A stretch of 64,000 bases of DNA from Gymnothorax reevesii. Lineage: Eukaryota; Chordata; Actinopteri; Anguilliformes; Muraenidae. The notes below the pieces were generated by a model. That model ran no database searches. It was not told the DNA's origin and was given only the letters and a program-made list of their open reading frames with translations. The stretch is taken from NCBI GenBank assembly GCA_029721435.1, contig CM056592.1, positions 33,925,611-33,989,610 of the forward strand, in the 5' to 3' direction. Positions 1 to 11,590 of the stretch are shown in pieces. Both the position numbers and the translations under genes were made by a program. Position 1 is the stretch's first letter; each line of letters begins with the position of its first letter.

Positions 1-543
1 ACACTCCAATACACACAGACATGCGCATGCTTACATGCACTTACACACTCACATACACACAGACATGCGCATGCTTACATGCACTTACACACTCACATAC
101 ACAAAGACATACACATGCTTACATGCACTTACACACTCACATACACAGAGACATTTGCATGCTTACATGCACTTACATACTCACATACACACAGACATAC
201 ACATGCTTACATGCACTTACACACTCACATTCACACAGACATGCCCATGCTTACATGCACTAACACACTCACATACACACAGACATGCGCATGCTTACAT
301 TCACTTACACACTCACATACACACAGACATGCGCATGCTTACATGCACTTACACACTCACATACACACAGACATACACATGCTTACATGCACTTACACAC
401 TCACATACACACAGACATGCGCATGCTTACATGCACTTACACACTCACATACACAAAGACATACACATGCTTACATGCACTTACACACTCACATACACAG
501 AGACATTTGCATGCTTACATGCACTTACACACTCACATTCACG
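1..543. repeat. 44-bp minisatellite, about 12 units
   Basis: A tandem array whose unit is 44 bp: the shared core ATGCTTACATGCACTTA recurs at 27, 71, 115 and so on. Units vary mainly between ATGCGCATGC and ATACACATGC. The array runs off the left edge and decays near 543. Since 44 is not a multiple of 3, the His/Thr/Leu-rich open frames it creates in several frames are by-products of the repeat and not genes. Confidence 0.95.
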
Positions 544-1279
544 CCTAATACTGCATGTAAGCAAGCATGCGCCTGTACCCTCACACGCACACCCACAGCC
601 TTGGTTTACATTCAGGAGCAATGCAAAGGTTGTACATTATTATACAACCACACACTCTTTTAACTTCCAGAATAAAACAAATTGAATTTATCGGGCAAAT
701 CATTAAAAATCAAAGATCAAGACAATGTTCATTCACTGGAGCAAAAGTAATCACAGTAATGGGAGAGCATTACCCTCCCCAGTCACGTGACCATGGCTGG
801 CGTTAAGCTTCATATTTCCCATGAGCCCCTCCTCCTCATCCCAAAACCCAGCCAAACCCACCCCTGCGAGCACTACATTTACCCACAATGCCCGTCTTCT
901 TCAAAGAAGCCCGAAGGTAAAAACACAGCAGGCTTCTCAATCAGTGACATCATACAGCAGCTAAGCAGACAGCTTTCCTCTGCGCCTCGCCCAACAACAC
1001 GGATCAGCTTTCCGAAGCCTCTCGAGCCGTCATGCATCCTGACATGATGTCAGTCCAGACACCATATAGGGTTGAAAAGTACGCGCGCATTCCAGCACTG
1101 CAGTCTAATTTACACTGTCCTAAGGGCCAGAGAGTCGACACCGTTTTAAATGTCCACACCTGTCCCCACAGGACATTGCTAAAGCAGGTCATTTCCACCC
1201 TGACTAATGCTCACTGCCATTCATAAAAGCAGAATCCATTGTGGACTTTTTTAATTAGAGGATATGAAGGAGATAAGTT
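544..1279. other. No recognised feature
   Basis: Non-repetitive sequence between the minisatellite and a Tc1 relic. Short open frames here show no recognisable domain or splice structure. Confidence 0.5.
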
Positions 1280-1988
1280 CAGACAAGCCAAAACATTATG
1301 ACCACATGACAGATGAATCGAATAATGTTGATGAGGACTGCAAACAGACTTTGGATGGTAAAAAAACATGATTGATTTTGATAAGGGCCAAACCGTTACG
1401 GCCGGACAGCTGAGCTCAAGGATGCATGAAGCCGCAAGGCTTTGTGGACCAAGGAGGCTGGAAGAGGGCGAAATCATGTGCCAGTGATAGGGTGTTGAGC
1501 ACGCGATGCCCACTGACCCGCGGGGGCAATGAAGACTATCCAACAGAGCTACTGTATTATAAGGTGTAAATAATGTTAAGAATAGTCATAACAGGAATGT
1601 CCCAAACCACAATGCTTTGAATCCTGCTGCTTATGGGGGCTCGCAGCCAGAAACCAATCAGAGTAAGCATTCAAACCCACAGCAGAAATCGCCTTCAGTT
1701 GGCATGGGAGTGTCAGAACTGGACCTCGGAGCAGGAGAAGAAGGTCGTCAGGTCAGAGAGTCACATGTCCACCATCGGCCAGCGCATGTACTCGGGGAGG
1801 AGATGGGACCAGCCTGCACTGTGAGAAGAACACCAGCGGGTGGAGGGAGCGCGATTCTCAGGAAATGTTCTGCTGGAGAACCCTGCGTCCGACATTCTTG
1901 TGGACGTGAATTTGACGGAGATATTTTGGCGGCATGCAGAGGACCTGCAGCACATTAGGGAGGTGGTCAGAATGGTTTGGCCCATCGG
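1280..1988 (+). mobile_element. Internally deleted Tc1-like transposon relic
   Basis: The left end near 1282 (AAACATTATGACCAC) and the right end near 1960-1987 (GTGGTCAGAATGGTTTGG) are rough inverted copies. They resemble the ends of a widespread fish Tc1 family whose ends I recall reading approximately GTGGTTTTAATGTTGTGGC. The interior (about 1700-1930) retains pieces resembling the central transposase, such as the stretch over GGGGAGGAGATGGGACCAG, but frames are broken and the catalytic C-terminal half is missing. The element is non-autonomous and old. Confidence 0.6.
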
Positions 1989-2747
1989 TTCTTGCTTTGT
2001 AATACTATCCTGTACTTATGTAACGTCAAGGAAAGTTTTGAGGAAAAAATACACTAAATCTAAAGGAGTTTCCAAGGATCCCGGTAAAATGTATGGTGAA
2101 CACAATCATATGAGAACGCACAGTTCATTGCTAACATTTAACGTTTCAGGTTTCAAATGCCATACAGCAACGAAATTACGACTGTACAGTTTAATCCAAC
2201 AAAAACTAAATGGCGGTGGTAACTGGCAGAGCAGTCTTGTCAACTGATTTACAAAGATCTGACACTTTCATATGGTTTTACACTCTGGGAAATTGAAAAC
2301 AGTGACCATTATGGTCTGCCTTCCAGGCACCATATGGACAGCATACGTGGAGAAGAGGGAGTTATCAGAGACGGCTGCGGTGCGCTTCCAATACCTGGGA
2401 GGTTAGAAGTCGAAATTCCACCTCTCCGCTGGAAGCTAAATCCAAGCTAAGCTCAATCCTCATAGGTTCCAGGATAAATGATGTAATCGCTGTGGAATGA
2501 CATGCAAGTGCCTGCACATTTGTGTGCCAGTGATCAAATGCACCCTCTCATATTACTGCAACAATGGGCCACCGATCGAACCAAACATCCTGATCCCGTC
2601 CAGCACAAAAACAAGTTAGCTGGAATGTCATTACACAAGAAAAATGGGAGGTCTCCCAGAATATGATCACTCAATTACATTAAAAGACAAGAGTTATTAC
2701 AGATTTTGTTATGTTTTATATGCTGTTTGCTATGTTAAAATCATGGA
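1989..2747. other. No recognised feature
   Basis: Unique-looking sequence with no domain-bearing frame and no clear repeat boundary. Confidence 0.45.
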
Positions 2748-2751
2748 TTAA

Positions 2752-2950
2752 ACCTATGCAGCTATTGTTGCTTTATTGTTTATATTGTAAGATATCAAAA
2801 TCAAAGCTGTTGAAAACCTATCATGTGGCGACTTGCTTAAAAGAGCTCCCGCAGGGGACCTCTTTTAAACAAATCACCACCTGACAGGTTTTCAAGAGCA
2901 CAAGATGATTACATTTATATTTTTCAAAAATTAATTTCAGCGCTCTAAGA
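2752..2950 (-). mobile_element. TTAA-flanked palindromic MITE, copy A
   Basis: TTAA stands at 2748-2751 and again at 2951-2954, a 4-bp target duplication typical of piggyBac-like insertion. The right end reads AGCGCTCTAAGA, a mutated form of the family end GCGCTCTAAGGG. The centre is a long inverted repeat around 2813-2896 (CTATCATGTGGCGACTTG opposite a degraded partner). Relative to the majority of copies it lies in the opposite orientation. No coding capacity. Confidence 0.8.
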
Positions 2951-2954
2951 TTAA

Positions 2955-3330
2955 AGTATTCATGGGTGATAAATTTTGACCTACAAATTTTTTCAGAGGC
3001 TCACTTAAAATCCTGGCGGGAACACAGGCATAGAATGGATCTACAAAAGTGGAGTCATATTTTAAAACTGACATCCGCCAAATTTTCAATGAAAAAAAAT
3101 GAACGTACATACAATAAAATGCATGAAAAATAGCTGAATAGACTCACTGGAGCATTCTCGCAGACTGTACGGACATGGCCGAAATTAGTTTCAGTGGGAG
3201 GGTTGAGCTCCTAACCAGTGATGTTAAGTTGGATTTTTTGTACAATGTGACGTCACCTTTGGATGAAAGAGTTCACCCAGTTTGAATCCAGTCCTTGAGA
3301 AAAAAAAATCCTTCATTTGGTCAGTCTATA
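2955..3330. other. No recognised feature
   Basis: Spacer between a MITE and the Tc1/mariner element. Nothing recognised. Confidence 0.4.
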
Positions 3331-3533
3331 CTACTCAAAATTTGATAGGGATCGTAGAAATTTTTTTGTGAAATGACATGCCGATTTGGTAACTGCCACC
3401 GATGAGCAATATATTGGATAAATGACATGCAGTCAGACACAAAACACATCTGCACGTGCATTTCATGACATTACATGAGCGTGCAGCCCCACACTTTTGG
3501 CTTTCACGAACACTTCACCATTTCAACTCAGAC
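3331..3533. repeat. Left terminal inverted repeat of the Tc1/mariner element
   Basis: Pairs with 4681-4883. The long arms (about 203 bp) include the shared block GGCTTTCACGAACACTTC near the inner end, opposite GAAGTGTTCGTGAAAGCC. Confidence 0.9.
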
Positions 3534-3592
3534 GTGTGTTGCTTGTTGGTGAAAATTTGGAAGTATTTTTTGTATTACATTTAGCAATAACA

Positions 3593-4561
3593 ATGTCTCC
3601 TCAACGTCTTAGATGTCGATTGACTTCAGAGCAATTGGGAAGATGCATCGGAATGCTTGACTCTGGCTTCTCACAATGTCATGTTACTGATGCACTTAAC
3701 GTCAGCCAAAGCGTTGTGAAGAGAAAGTGGAACCGGCATCAAACGTTTGGTACAGCAGTACTCCGTCATGCGGGTGGTCGTCAGACATCGACTACACAAT
3801 GACAAGACCACTTTCTCACACTTCAGGCACGATGTCATCCTTTCTGGACAGCCACCACCCTACGAAATAACCTTCATAACGCCTCGAGGGTCAGGGTATC
3901 CACTCAGACGATACGGAATCGTACTCATACTGCCGGCCTCAACTCAAGGCCATGTGTTCGAATCCCACTGACAGTGCGTCATGGGCGTGACCATTTGGAT
4001 TGGGCTCACGATCATGTCACATGGACACACAACGATTGGGCTCCAGTTCTCTTTACCGATGAGTCCCGATATTGCTTGGACTTCAGTGACAGGAGGCAAT
4101 GGGTGAGGCGAAGACAACGTGAGCGATTTAATGATGCCTACATCAACGAACACGACCGTTATGGTGGCAGATCAATTATGGTCTGGGGAGGAATAAGCAG
4201 GAATGGCAGAACGGACCTGCATGTCATGGGGAGAGGGACGATGACAGGGGCACGGTACAGGGATGAGATCCTCAATGTGTATGGAAGACCATATGCTGGT
4301 GCTGTTGGCCCTGATTTCATCTTGATGGATGATAACGCCCGTCCCCATCGTGCTAGGGTGGTGAATCAATTCCTAGAGCAGGAGACAATTGTCCGCATGG
4401 ACTGGCCCGCGCGTTCGCCGGACCTAAACCCTATCGAGCATGTGTGGAACATGCTGCAGGTCCCCATTTCCGGTCGTAGGGCACAAGCCACAACTCTAGA
4501 AGAGCTCGGAAATGCCCTTTTTGAAGAATGGGACGTCCAATTGCAAGCATCCGGGTTTTGA
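3593..4561 (+). pseudogene. Tc1/mariner transposase with one in-frame stop
   Basis: Reading from ATG 3593 (MSPQRLRCRLTSEQLG) one frame runs to the TGA at 4559-4561, interrupted only by TGA at 3800-3802. Both halves are in the same frame, so no indel is needed. The N-terminal part looks like a paired helix-turn-helix DNA-binding region. The catalytic triad is visible: first Asp in FTDESRYC, second Asp in LMDDNARPH, and Glu in SPDLNPIEHVW, with 34 residues between the second Asp and the Glu (DD34E). MVWGGIS, a conserved block of the family, is present at about 4170-4195. Full length would be about 322 residues, normal for the superfamily. The stop lies where a CGA-to-TGA change (CpG decay) is a simple explanation. 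The copy is probably non-functional unless the stop is read through. Confidence 0.9.
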
Positions 4562-4680
4562 TTGACAGTATGACCCGAAGTTATCAAGCCGTCATTCAAG
4601 CTTGGGGAGGTCATACCCGTTATTGACATTAACTGTGGTCATGAAACATCAAACGAACACTGTCTGTTTTCACTTTACAT

Positions 4681-4883
4681 GTCAGAGGTGAAACCATGAA
4701 GTGTTCGTGAAAGCCAAAAGTGTGAGGCTGCACGCTCATTCAGTGTCGTTACATGCACTTGCAAATGTGTTTTGTGTCTGACTGCAAGTCATTTATCCAA
4801 TATATTGTTCATCAGTGGCAGTTACCAAATTTGCATGTCATTTCACAAAAAAATTCAAATGATCCCTATCAAATTTAGAGTGG
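4681..4883. repeat. Right terminal inverted repeat of the Tc1/mariner element
   Basis: Inverted partner of 3331-3533; it ends TTTAGAGTGG followed by the TA target duplication. Confidence 0.9.
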
Positions 4884-4885
4884 TA

Positions 4886-6374
4886 TATTTAGAAAAAGCA
4901 GTCATCATCTCATCCTTTGAGTATGATTACTCCTTTGGGCCCCAAGGCCCAAAAAAAGAAACAAATAAGAGATTTAAGTTCCCATGGACTTTACCAACAT
5001 TCATTAGAATCATTCAATAGAATAAAACTCACAAATCTGCGCAATGCCATGGAGCTTACTGAACTTTGGTGTGACAGCAAGCAGAGTCAAACTTCACTTG
5101 ATAGGCCCATAGATGATCAGCTGACTTGACGGACAGCTGCTTGAAGGCTTTCTGACGTATTTACAGAGACAGACAGCAGAAGTACCTCGTAAGTTGATCA
5201 ATGTTCCCTGTCTGTGTAGCAACAAGCTCAGTTTTTCCCACAAGAGGTTAAGATGATCTCAGAGAAGCTGTTTGATTGCTCTACACCATTAGTATGTGCA
5301 GCACCGGTTCACTGGCATTAATGTCTGGTGATTTGCTCTTAATTTCTCTCTTGGCTGATCCAAGTACAGTGTGATCATGTTCACTTCATCTGACAACAAG
5401 ACGGGTCAGTTACCCGCGACCGATGGGTGTAGCCCCTGATCGCCCGTATTTTACATGTTGGCTTATTTTTGACACAAAATTATCTATTATTTAGTGAACA
5501 GTGTCTCCATGGCAACCAAAATCGATAGGTGCCGTGTCCTAACCGCTGCCCACGTACATACCAAATACGAAAGAAACAGCTTTGAATCTGTGCCCTGTAG
5601 AGCGTCCACAAGGAGATCTCTACGGCGGTAGCGGACGCAAACGCGTGACGAGGCCAAATCCATAGTAGCCCCGACTTCGTCCCGGGGCTACAATGATATT
5701 TAGGTTTAAAAAATTTCACATGAAAACTGTAGGAAGGTAAGTTTGTGCCCCTCATCCCTACATCTCTGATGAAGTGATTTATTATCTCACCAGCGATCCT
5801 CTCGGTTGGACTTGAAACACATGTGATCAAGCTCTGAATTCCCCATCCTCAGGCGTGATTCATGCTGTAAAATCATTGGCAGGATGGGAAAACTGGATTC
5901 CTCCTGCACTCTGGGTGGGCTAACCACCAAACGAGTGCTTTTATGGCCGAGAGTTACATCTGCGAGGACATTAAAAAAAGCCTGGCTTGGTTAGTTGGCA
6001 ACAAGACCGCTGCGGAGATAAGCTTGCACACTGTTAATAACACTGCTGGTACAGTTTACAGAAACCCCCATCGAAGGGAGGGAGAGTGTGTTGCAACGAT
6101 TTGCAATGTTTCTCAGAGTGCATATCTAAGAGACAGACGCTGACCTCGTTTGCTTTGTTCCCACTTTGATTGAAGATGCGATTCCGTGACACGTGCGCGC
6201 GCACACGTTTGTTATGAAAATTCAGCTGCACGCGCACAGGCACAGGTGTATCTGTGTACACTACAGCAGAAAGAGAGAGAGAGATGGAGAGAGAGAAGGC
6301 TCCTGGTGAGACTCGATGAATAATGGAAAGCTGAGGACAGTACAGCTGGTGCTGCGTGGGAGATAAACTCAGCC
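4886..6374. other. No recognised feature
   Basis: About 1.5 kb of intronic sequence. A small GA-rich patch lies at about 6270-6296. No exon, repeat boundary or RNA gene recognised. Confidence 0.4.
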
Positions 6375-6386
6375 GAGAGAGAGAGA

Positions 6387-6456
<70 letters not shown>
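6375..6456. repeat. (GA)n microsatellite
   Basis: About 40 GA units with one GTGA interruption near 6391. The minus-strand Leu/Ser-only open frames over it are repeat artefacts. Confidence 0.97.
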
Positions 6457-6459
<3 letters not shown>

Positions 6460-6759
6460 GAGCACAGCTCTCACACGTGCACACACGCATGTCTGCCGTC
6501 GCGGGAGATGCGCTGCCCGAGGCCGAAGACTCAGCCAATCAGGCGCAGGCACTGATGATAGACGCGACAGAGCGAGGCCAGAGCTGCAGGCGGAGGGCCC
6601 ACAAGACAGGGCACCTCACACACAGTACAGCGGAGAGGCCGGGAGGGCCTGTACTGATGGGCGACTGAGGTCAGATGTGTATGTGAGTGTTTGAGCAAAA
6701 GCACCAGATGTCACTGTGTGAATGCGTGAGTCTTTAGTCACATGACTGCATGCCTGTGA

Positions 6760-6800
<41 letters not shown>

Positions 6801-6808
6801 CGCGCGCA
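6760..6808. repeat. (TG)n-(CG)n microsatellite
   Basis: A run of TG passes directly into a run of CG (6791-6806). Alternating purine-pyrimidine tracts of this kind are classical Z-DNA formers. Confidence 0.95.
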
Positions 6809-6821
6809 TGTTCATGTGTAT

Positions 6822-6957
6822 ATCGTCCCACGAATAACAAAAGGTTGCAAGTGACATTCCTGATTAAACCTGTTTTTTTCACGGAGTAGCTTGTGGTGCA
6901 GAAAAACAGGTGTCATCAGGAATGTCACTTGCGACCTTTTGTTATTCATGGATGTTA
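6822..6957. repeat. Hairpin MITE-like inverted repeat
   Basis: Arms starting GAATAACAAAAGGTTGCAAG at 6832 and ending at 6947 are inverted copies with few mismatches over about 46 bp (TTGCAAGTGACATTCCTGAT opposite ATCAGGAATGTCACTTGCGA); weaker pairing extends to 6822 and 6957. The loop is about 25 bp. No clear target duplication was identified. Confidence 0.8.
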
Positions 6958-7002
6958 TGCATGTGTGTTGGTGGGCTTGTATAACTACACTTGTGAGAAC
7001 CA

Positions 7003-7210
7003 ATCTGTTTGAGAAATTACATATGTTGTGAGGACTTTTGGGGTTGTGAAATCTGGTTGTCCTCACAGAGGATTATGGATAATTGTTTTAGGTCGGGTCA
7101 CGATTGCAGTATGGGTAAGGTTAAAGTCAGTGTCAGGGTTAGGCATACTTTGGCTGTTGTTACGGTTCAGGAAAGGTCAATGCAAGGTCCTCACAAGTAA
7201 AGCTACACAA

Positions 7211-7259
<49 letters not shown>
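7003..7259 (+). repeat. Fish repeat joined to (TG)n
   Basis: The block begins near GTTGTGAGGACTTTTGG and ends TCCTCACAAG just before a (TG)n tract (7212-7259). It is the same family, in opposite orientation, as 36331-36700, which is also fused to a CA/TG microsatellite. The ends GTGAGGAC and GTCCTCAC are inverted with respect to each other. Confidence 0.7.
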
Positions 7260-7262
<3 letters not shown>

Positions 7263-8145
7263 GTGGTTGTGCGCATATAAACATATCCCTGTAACTGTGT
7301 ACATACACACAGGGAGTGCAGTTAAATAACTGCTAATGATAATAAACATCGACATAAATTAAGACAGAGCACAAGGACCTTGATTGTGAATGGAAATGCC
7401 ATTATGTTCTTTATTGCGTAACGTTTCAGTTGGGCTTCACTCATCAAAGCCAAAAACATCATTAATTAATAGAGCGAAAGAAAGGTTCTAAACACCAGCA
7501 GCTGCACTTCCTATATCTGCAATTCAACCCTTATTAGTAGTCGATTTTTCATTAAGATTTCATCACAATATTTATAAAGACAAATCACAGCAGGATACGC
7601 AAATACAAGTCGACAAAATTAACAAGCTGCATTTCATTCAAAGCAAGTGAGTCGCAATCACACTTGAAAATATTATTGATTTACTAATTAATTTCCGCAG
7701 CACAAAAATATCATGGCTCTTTCCAGATCAGGTGGGCGGTTATGTTACACTGATTCATTCCTGACTATCAAGGAAATAACGGTCGGGTGGAGAAAAGTTA
7801 AAAATCAAGGATTCAGACACACACATACGCATACAGTCAACAAAAGAGTTGAATAAAGAAAAAAACAAAATAAAATAAAAACACAGCACCCAAGATGGCA
7901 TACTGTAGCTACCTGTGAAGTGTCAGTAATGGCCAGCACCTGTGAATATGGTATTAGCTGAGGATTTTTCAATCTAATGCAACTTGTATTTTAGAGTAAG
8001 TACAGCTAGCATGGTTTTCCCTGCCATGCTAGCTGACATGATTTTGGTTAGCCATCTCTTCCTTGACCCTGAGGGATGCAGTACAGGACTAAAGATATGC
8101 TGCTAAACCCAGCCAAAGGCAATAGCCTCGAGTTATGTCACTTAA
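7260..8145. other. No recognised gene; one small palindrome
   Basis: Contains a perfect 12-bp-arm hairpin at 8003-8035 (CAGCTAGCATGG, 9-nt loop, CCATGCTAGCTG). Otherwise nothing recognised. Confidence 0.45.
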
Positions 8146-8339
8146 CCCTTGGAGCACTGAAATAAATCTCGACAAAAATATAAATCTAATTATCTTGAAC
8201 CTATTATGTGGCAACTTGTTTAAAAGAGCTCCCCTGCAGGAGCTCTTTTAAACGAGTTGCCACATGATAGGCTTTCAACAGCTTTAATTTTGATATCTTA
8301 CATCATGAGTAACAATAGCTGCATTTAGCGCTGTAAGGG
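8146..8339 (+). mobile_element. TTAA-flanked palindromic MITE, copy B
   Basis: The left junction is TTAA (8142-8145) then CCCTTGGAGCAC; the right end is GCGCTGTAAGGG then TAAC, a decayed TTAA. The inner palindrome is nearly perfect: GGCAACTTGTTTAAAAGAGC at 8211-8230 opposite GCTCTTTTAAACGAGTTGCC, centred on CCCCTGCAGG. Confidence 0.85.
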
Positions 8340-9282
8340 TAACAGACTTTTCTCACAGTAAACAATAAAATGTGAAGATTACACTATGCCAGTGTGACAT
8401 TATCAGCATCTATTCTGAGATGGCTGTACGGAGACAACAAAGTTTGAGAGAGGTGCTGAACAGAGGGCCTCTGTGGCTCTCGGTGTGTCATGTGGTGTCA
8501 GTTCGGAGAGTTAGAAGGGCAAAGGGATGGCACAGTCCCGCCCGTTCGCTGGCACACGCTCAGCTGCCTGCCGTGCCAGCTGTTCTCCCTCCTCGTCGCG
8601 ACATCGCGTGCACGACCCGGTCCATGAGGAGATCGTAAGGAATACGGCGCGTGTAATGCTGACTGACAGGTCTCAGAACAAGGGCCTTCAGCTGACCAGC
8701 GGAGCCAGGCTTCGATCTCACTCCTCTTCAGTAATAAAACCAGGAGAGCGAATGCGCAAAACTGCACTACTGCAGTACCAAAGGGCTCATTCCTCTCATT
8801 AACAAAGACCAGGCAGCCCAAAGGGACCTACATTTACCGGCAACACTACACGGCTTCATAGCAACAAATTACACGAGCTGTGCACAGAACATAAGACTGG
8901 TGCAGGGCTGGAGCCACCTGGGACCAAATTGCTCCAAACTACTCCGCTAACCAGATGATAAAATGGAAAGAAGAAATGCTTCCTGACTCGCGTTCACAAA
9001 GCCTTTCACAAGAACTGACTACTTGAGGAAAATAAGGAGTAGAAAGTGAAGGGATATTGCAGCCGATCAGAAATGCGTGCGCATGCAATCGCATGTACTG
9101 CACGCATGATGGCGGAGGAGGGGTGAGGCATCTTCTTCATATTAAAATAGAGTCAATATCCAGGGGATCTCAGCTACATTATGTAACGCAAACAGAACCG
9201 CAGGCAGCAAGAGAGCTATCAAACTGTGAACGAATGAAAGAGACTGCTTCAAGAACAGCATCGAATATGTGTCCGCCATTAA
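8340..9282. other. No recognised feature
   Basis: Nothing recognised. Open frames near 8372-8821 lie on opposite strands over the same bases and have no domain. Confidence 0.4.
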
Positions 9283-9486
9283 CCCTTAGAGCGCCACAGG
9301 CAACTATAGTTGCCCAATGATGCAAGATGTCAAAATCAAAGCTGTTGGGAACCCATCATGTTGCAACTTGTTTAAAAGAGCTCCCGCAGGGGAGCTCTTT
9401 TAAACAAGTTGCCATATGATAGGTTTTCAACGGCTCAGGATAATTACATTTTCATTTCCTTGAAAGTTTATTCAGGGCTCTGAGGG
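9283..9486 (-). mobile_element. TTAA-flanked palindromic MITE, copy C
   Basis: TTAA at 9279-9282 is followed by CCCTTAGAGCGCC; the right end reads GGGCTCTGAGGG, then TGAA in place of TTAA. The inner palindrome AACTTGTTTAAAAGAGCTCC / GGAGCTCTTTTAAACAAGTT (about 9365-9412) is perfect. A subterminal palindrome GGCAACTATAGTTGCC lies at 9299-9314. Orientation is opposite to copies B, D, F, G and H. Confidence 0.9.
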
Positions 9487-10849
9487 TGAAATTTACACCC
9501 CCTAGAGACCAACCGGAATCTTAAAAATATACTGTAAACATACCTCGCTAACACAACAACATCCCATGCTATTTTTTCTACTATTAATTTATGCAACATC
9601 GATCATCGGTTTGTAAACTCAGAAAGGTATATTTCTCAGCTCGGATTTCCTTCTGAAACGGATCGGAAACAGATTTCATAAATCAGCCAGAGCTGGACAG
9701 AGATGACATGGGTCCTCAGCGACCCCTGACTGATGTCCAAATCTGGTAACAGATGGGGCAGCGGCGATACGACCAGTTCCTGGAGCGTTACAAGCCTGTG
9801 GGGAGAGTGTGATGGATAGCGTCTTCACTGAGACAAATTTGGTGAGGTACCAGAGGGGAAACGAACTTCCAAACAGAAGGATAGAAGGCAGTTCCTAATA
9901 ATTAAAGATCAACCAAAATCATGTTTTGTCATGCACTTCAGATACAAATTATCGAAAGTCTAAAAGACAGAGTAACATGTTCTATCACTGTGGCAGCTAA
10001 TGCCTCGATTTACACACCTCTGCATAGGACCTCGCGCAGGAATAAACTCCATTCTCAGACAGAATCCCTGGCATGATAAACCTGCCTTCATAAAACTGCT
10101 AGTTTATTTATTCACATATAATGAGTATATGTGTATTCATATATGGAAGGGAAAGGTGAGCGTCTCGGATAGAGGCGCAGTCGACGGCTGGGAGAGTAAT
10201 GTTCTGCAGAGCGCACAGCTGAAATGACAGCACACATATTTGCAGCCTCGACCCCCGAGAGGACGAAACTGGCGTTCGCCGGCTCTGACGAGCATCCCGT
10301 CTGTGTGGCCCGCTGCGGAGTGCGAGAGGCTCTCCAGGGGAGGGAGGGGTCAACGGACACATAGCTGACCAATCGGAATGTCAGGAATCCCCCCTCCACC
10401 TGAGCGCTTCGTCCAAGCCCTCCGTCAGTCTGCACCCAACTTACAAGCCCGACTCAAGTGACACAGTCAGGTGCTGAACTGTACACACCCCAGATCAAAG
10501 CGATACCTACAATGAGCAAAACTTTTAATAGTCCATATACTAAGTACAAACATTTGGGAATTTCCAATGAAAGGTTCAGCTGACAAAATAACTGGCTCCC
10601 CTGGTTTATACTTTGCGTAAACACACCTGTCAAATATGGCCCCCGTTAATCATTCACACTAATTTTTGATAAGGTTCGAGAGCATGCATCAGAGGGGGGT
10701 TCTCACCATTTCTGTGCACGGATATTTTCTAGAGGATTAATAACCTTGGGTTTACACTTAAGGGCTGCTCGCTACGGTTCTTACCGCGGATTTTCGCAGG
10801 TGTTTTAGACCAGAGACTGAGATGGCCACTGCAGAACATGCCTGGTTTT
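9487..10849. other. No recognised feature
   Basis: Intronic. A locally GC-richer patch at about 10240-10440 has no coding or promoter structure I can defend. Confidence 0.4.
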
Positions 10850-11590
10850 TTTTACTTCAACGATGATTTCTGTACACTGAAAATCTGTGGAAACTGACAG
10901 CTGGAAAATTCACTGACAAACACGTCTCAGCCTCCTCGTACAGACAGGATTTTATGTCCACATGTCCCAACATTTGAATAAATTTATTATATCCCTGACC
11001 TTCAGTCCGCTTACCCAAGGCAAAACACCGCCAAATCATCAAGGACTTCCCATGACCAACCAGACCCCCTGACCTGCACCCAATGAAAAACTTGAGGGAT
11101 GAGCTGAAGAGGAGAGTCAATAAACATAGACCTAGGAATCCATATTTGACTATAAAGTATTAGGTGTTTATCTTTGCATGCACTTTCTTCAGCCAAAAAA
11201 TGTCAATATTGTCTACAGCCAAAAATGTCCATTTTGGAATCAGATAATCCTGTCTTCCCGTTATTGTTCCAACTTTGGTTAGTTAACTCCAGGTTCCTGA
11301 TCTTGTTTTGTGTGCTCTGGGGGGTCATCGGAGGGAATTTCGAGTGATCCTCGCGTAAAATTTGTTTGTACAGAAGTGGCATGCCAGGGTATGTCATTTT
11401 CAGACATGGTGCCCTCAAGCCACAAACGAACATCCTAAAGTTTTTCACAGCGTCTATGACCATCTTCCTCACCATCCACTGGGAGAACAGGAATGTGTCC
11501 TCATCCTGGAACATCCATTCCACGTTTTGCATTTACCCACACAGCAATAATACAGCAAAAAAAAAAAAAAAAAAATCAACATTATAGATG
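10850..11590. pseudogene. Rearranged Tc1-like transposase relics
   Basis: On the plus strand, 11050-11130 encodes PPDLHPMKNLRDELKRRVNK, close to the SPDLNPIENLWxELKRRV block around the catalytic Glu (here Lys). On the minus strand, an open stretch 11532-11203 ends GLSDSKMDIFG, resembling the LWSDESKxxIFG block around the first catalytic Asp. The two pieces face each other, so they are either two insertions or one inverted by rearrangement. A 17-bp A-run lies near 11559-11575. All are dead. Confidence 0.45.

Larger units (their letters stand above)
3331..4883 (+). mobile_element. Nearly intact Tc1/mariner-type transposon (DD34E)
   Basis: A 1553-bp element bounded by TA at 3329-3330 and 4884-4885, the target duplication of the Tc1/mariner superfamily. 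Terminal inverted repeats are about 200 bp long: 3331-3533 (starting CTACTCAAAATTTGATAGGG) and 4681-4883 (reverse complement starting CCACTCTAAATTTGATAGGG), with only scattered differences. Between them is one transposase frame broken by a single TGA. It is the best preserved mobile element in the window and may have been active fairly recently. Confidence 0.93.

Noticed and set aside
21..685. Several long His/Thr/Leu-rich open frames
   Set aside because: They are the 44-bp minisatellite read in different frames; unit length is not a multiple of 3 and there is no other coding evidence.
6034..6552. Minus-strand frames of alternating Leu-Ser
   Set aside because: Translation of the (GA)n tract; the same applies to Cys-Val runs at 7212-7259, 29897-29931, 36301-36330 and 36661-36700.
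8211..8272. Palindromes with GAGCTC cores as terminators or regulatory hairpins
   Set aside because: They recur as the core of a TTAA-flanked mobile element family, which explains them better.
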